Shown here: positions 51,449 to 52,064 of the stretch, piece after piece
Position numbering within the stretch: the first letter of the stretch is position 1
Layout: every line of letters starts with the position of its first letter
Assembly: GCA_947592005.1 (NCBI GenBank)
Contig: CANQDJ010000008.1
Coordinates: forward strand, 1 to 52,064
Direction of reading: 5' to 3'
Source of the DNA: an uncultured Anaeroplasma sp.
GTDB taxonomy: Bacteria > Bacillota_I > Bacilli_A > Acholeplasmatales > Anaeroplasmataceae
DNA: 52,064 nt
Translations under genes and position numbers: made by a program
Notes under the pieces: model-generated
The model's input: only the letters and a program-made list of their open reading frames with translations
Told to the model about the DNA's origin: nothing
Databases searched by the model: none

Positions 51449-52064
51449 ATGAATAGTGATGTTGTTAAGGTTGGAGTTGAACGAGTTCCGAATCGGTCTT
51501 TGTTGAAGGCTTTGGGGTATACCGATGAAGAAATAAAACGACCTTTTATTGGAGTGATTTCGGCAAAGAGTGAAATTGTTCCGGGACATATGATGTTAGA
51601 TAAAGTAAGCGATGCGGTAAAACGAGGTATTTTAATGGCAGGTGGAACACCGATTGAAATTCCCGCTATCGGAGTATGTGACGGAATTGCGATGGGACAT
51701 TCCGGTATGAAATATTCTTTGGTTACCAGAGAATTGATTGCCGATTCTATGGAATGTATGACTATGGCTCACGCATTAGATGGGCTTGTCTTAATTCCGA
51801 ATTGTGATAAGATTGTTCCGGGAATGTTAATGGGAGCGTGTCGAATGAATCTTCCGACTGTCGTATGTTCGGGAGGACCGATGCTTGCGGGAAGAGTAAA
51901 AGGACAAAAGACTTCCCTTTCCTCTACTTTTGAAGCGGTCGGGAAATATAATAGTGGGAAAATTACCAAAGAAGAATTAGATGAATATGAAAATCATTCT
52001 TGTCCGGGTTGTGGATCTTGTTCCGGAATGTACACTGCCAATTCTATGAATTGTATGTGTGAAG
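51449..52064 (+). CDS. ilvD: Dihydroxy-acid dehydratase (cut by window end)
   Basis: The first 205 residues of the [Fe-S] dehydratase acting after IlvC in valine and isoleucine synthesis. [69 protein letters not shown] (first cluster cysteine) and [21 protein letters not shown] (CPGxGxC cluster motif) are present. The start follows AGGAGGATTCCT. The frame is open to the end of the window. It is 13 bases from leuB, so still within the operon. Confidence 0.95.
   Translation, partial: MNSDVVKVGVERVPNRSLLKALGYTDEEIKRPFIGVISAKSEIVPGHMMLDKVSDAVKRGILMAGGTPIEIPAIGVCDGIAMGHSGMKYSLVTRELIADSMECMTMAHALDGLVLIPNCDKIVPGMLMGACRMNLPTVVCSGGPMLAGRVKGQKTSLSSTFEAVGKYNSGKITKEELDEYENHSCPGCGSCSGMYTANSMNCMCE

Overview
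The window is about 52 kb of a low-GC, gene-dense chromosome with strong Shine-Dalgarno sites (AGGAGG and GGTGAT types), sigma-A-like promoters and rho-independent terminators. This points to an anaerobic Bacillota (Firmicutes), most likely a member of the Clostridia. The gene set (A-type flavoprotein FprA, M16C peptidase, DXP-pathway isoprenoid gene dxr, a DNPR-type MurE suggesting meso-diaminopimelate, citramalate synthase, DUF2520 with panBCD) fits a Lachnospiraceae-like gut anaerobe. The family-level guess is inference only. Most genes lie on the + strand.

Layout. 1-5761: tail of an unrecognised frame, FprA, two tiny proteins, a large M16C peptidase and a hemolysin III/PAQR membrane protein. 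5801-6940: a SEDS (FtsW/RodA/SpoVE) protein. 6944-12020: a complete pantothenate/CoA operon with its own promoter and a candidate pan RNA (DUF2520, panB, panC, panD, coaBC, coaX). 12064-13624: small alarmone synthetase and methionine aminopeptidase. 13623-16266 (- strand): a MarR-headed redox operon (MarR, CMD-cupin fusion, flavodoxin lipoprotein, nitroreductase, ABM monooxygenase) behind a perfect TTGACA-17-TATAAT promoter carrying two exact 20-bp repeats. 16303-18986: an accessory segment between two inverted copies of a 60-bp sequence, holding an AlbA_2 ATP-binding regulator, a tRNA-Lys, hairpins and a decayed ATPase fragment. 19042-23457: murE, mraY, a manganese riboswitch with mntP, and murD. 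23472-27894: PlsC-type acyltransferase (-), mnmA, recD2 and a 37-residue membrane peptide. 27919-35542: an XRE regulator, then rpsB-tsf-pyrH-frr-cdsA-dxr-rseP. 35553-38381: a GH43 glycosidase and an RlmD-type methyltransferase. 38656-40568: a two-gene RloA/RloB (AbiL-like) defence cassette, followed by 0.7 kb of decayed DNA. 41296-45112: ZIP transporter, DUF368 protein, cytidylate kinase-like protein, M29 aminopeptidase and Smr-like protein. 45300-52064: a branched-chain amino acid operon, ilvN-ilvC-cimA-leuC-leuD-leuB-ilvD, with ilvD cut by the window end.

How the genes work together. The pan/coa operon covers ketoisovalerate to 4'-phosphopantetheine, with the DUF2520 protein as the likely ketopantoate reductase. 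The ilv/leu operon uses citramalate synthase, so the LeuCD/LeuB enzymes probably serve threonine-independent isoleucine synthesis. IlvC and IlvD serve valine and isoleucine and also feed pantothenate. The ribosomal and translation genes (rpsB, tsf, frr, pyrH, mnmA, map, tRNA-Lys) and the cell-envelope genes (SEDS protein, murE, mraY, murD, cdsA, dxr, rseP, plsC) are core housekeeping.

The most unusual material is: the RloAB cassette flanked by an 11-bp direct repeat, with the first TOPRIM glutamate replaced; the inverted-repeat-bounded segment beside tRNA-Lys; the MarR redox operon with a duplicated operator; and an unassigned structured attenuator upstream of pyrH.
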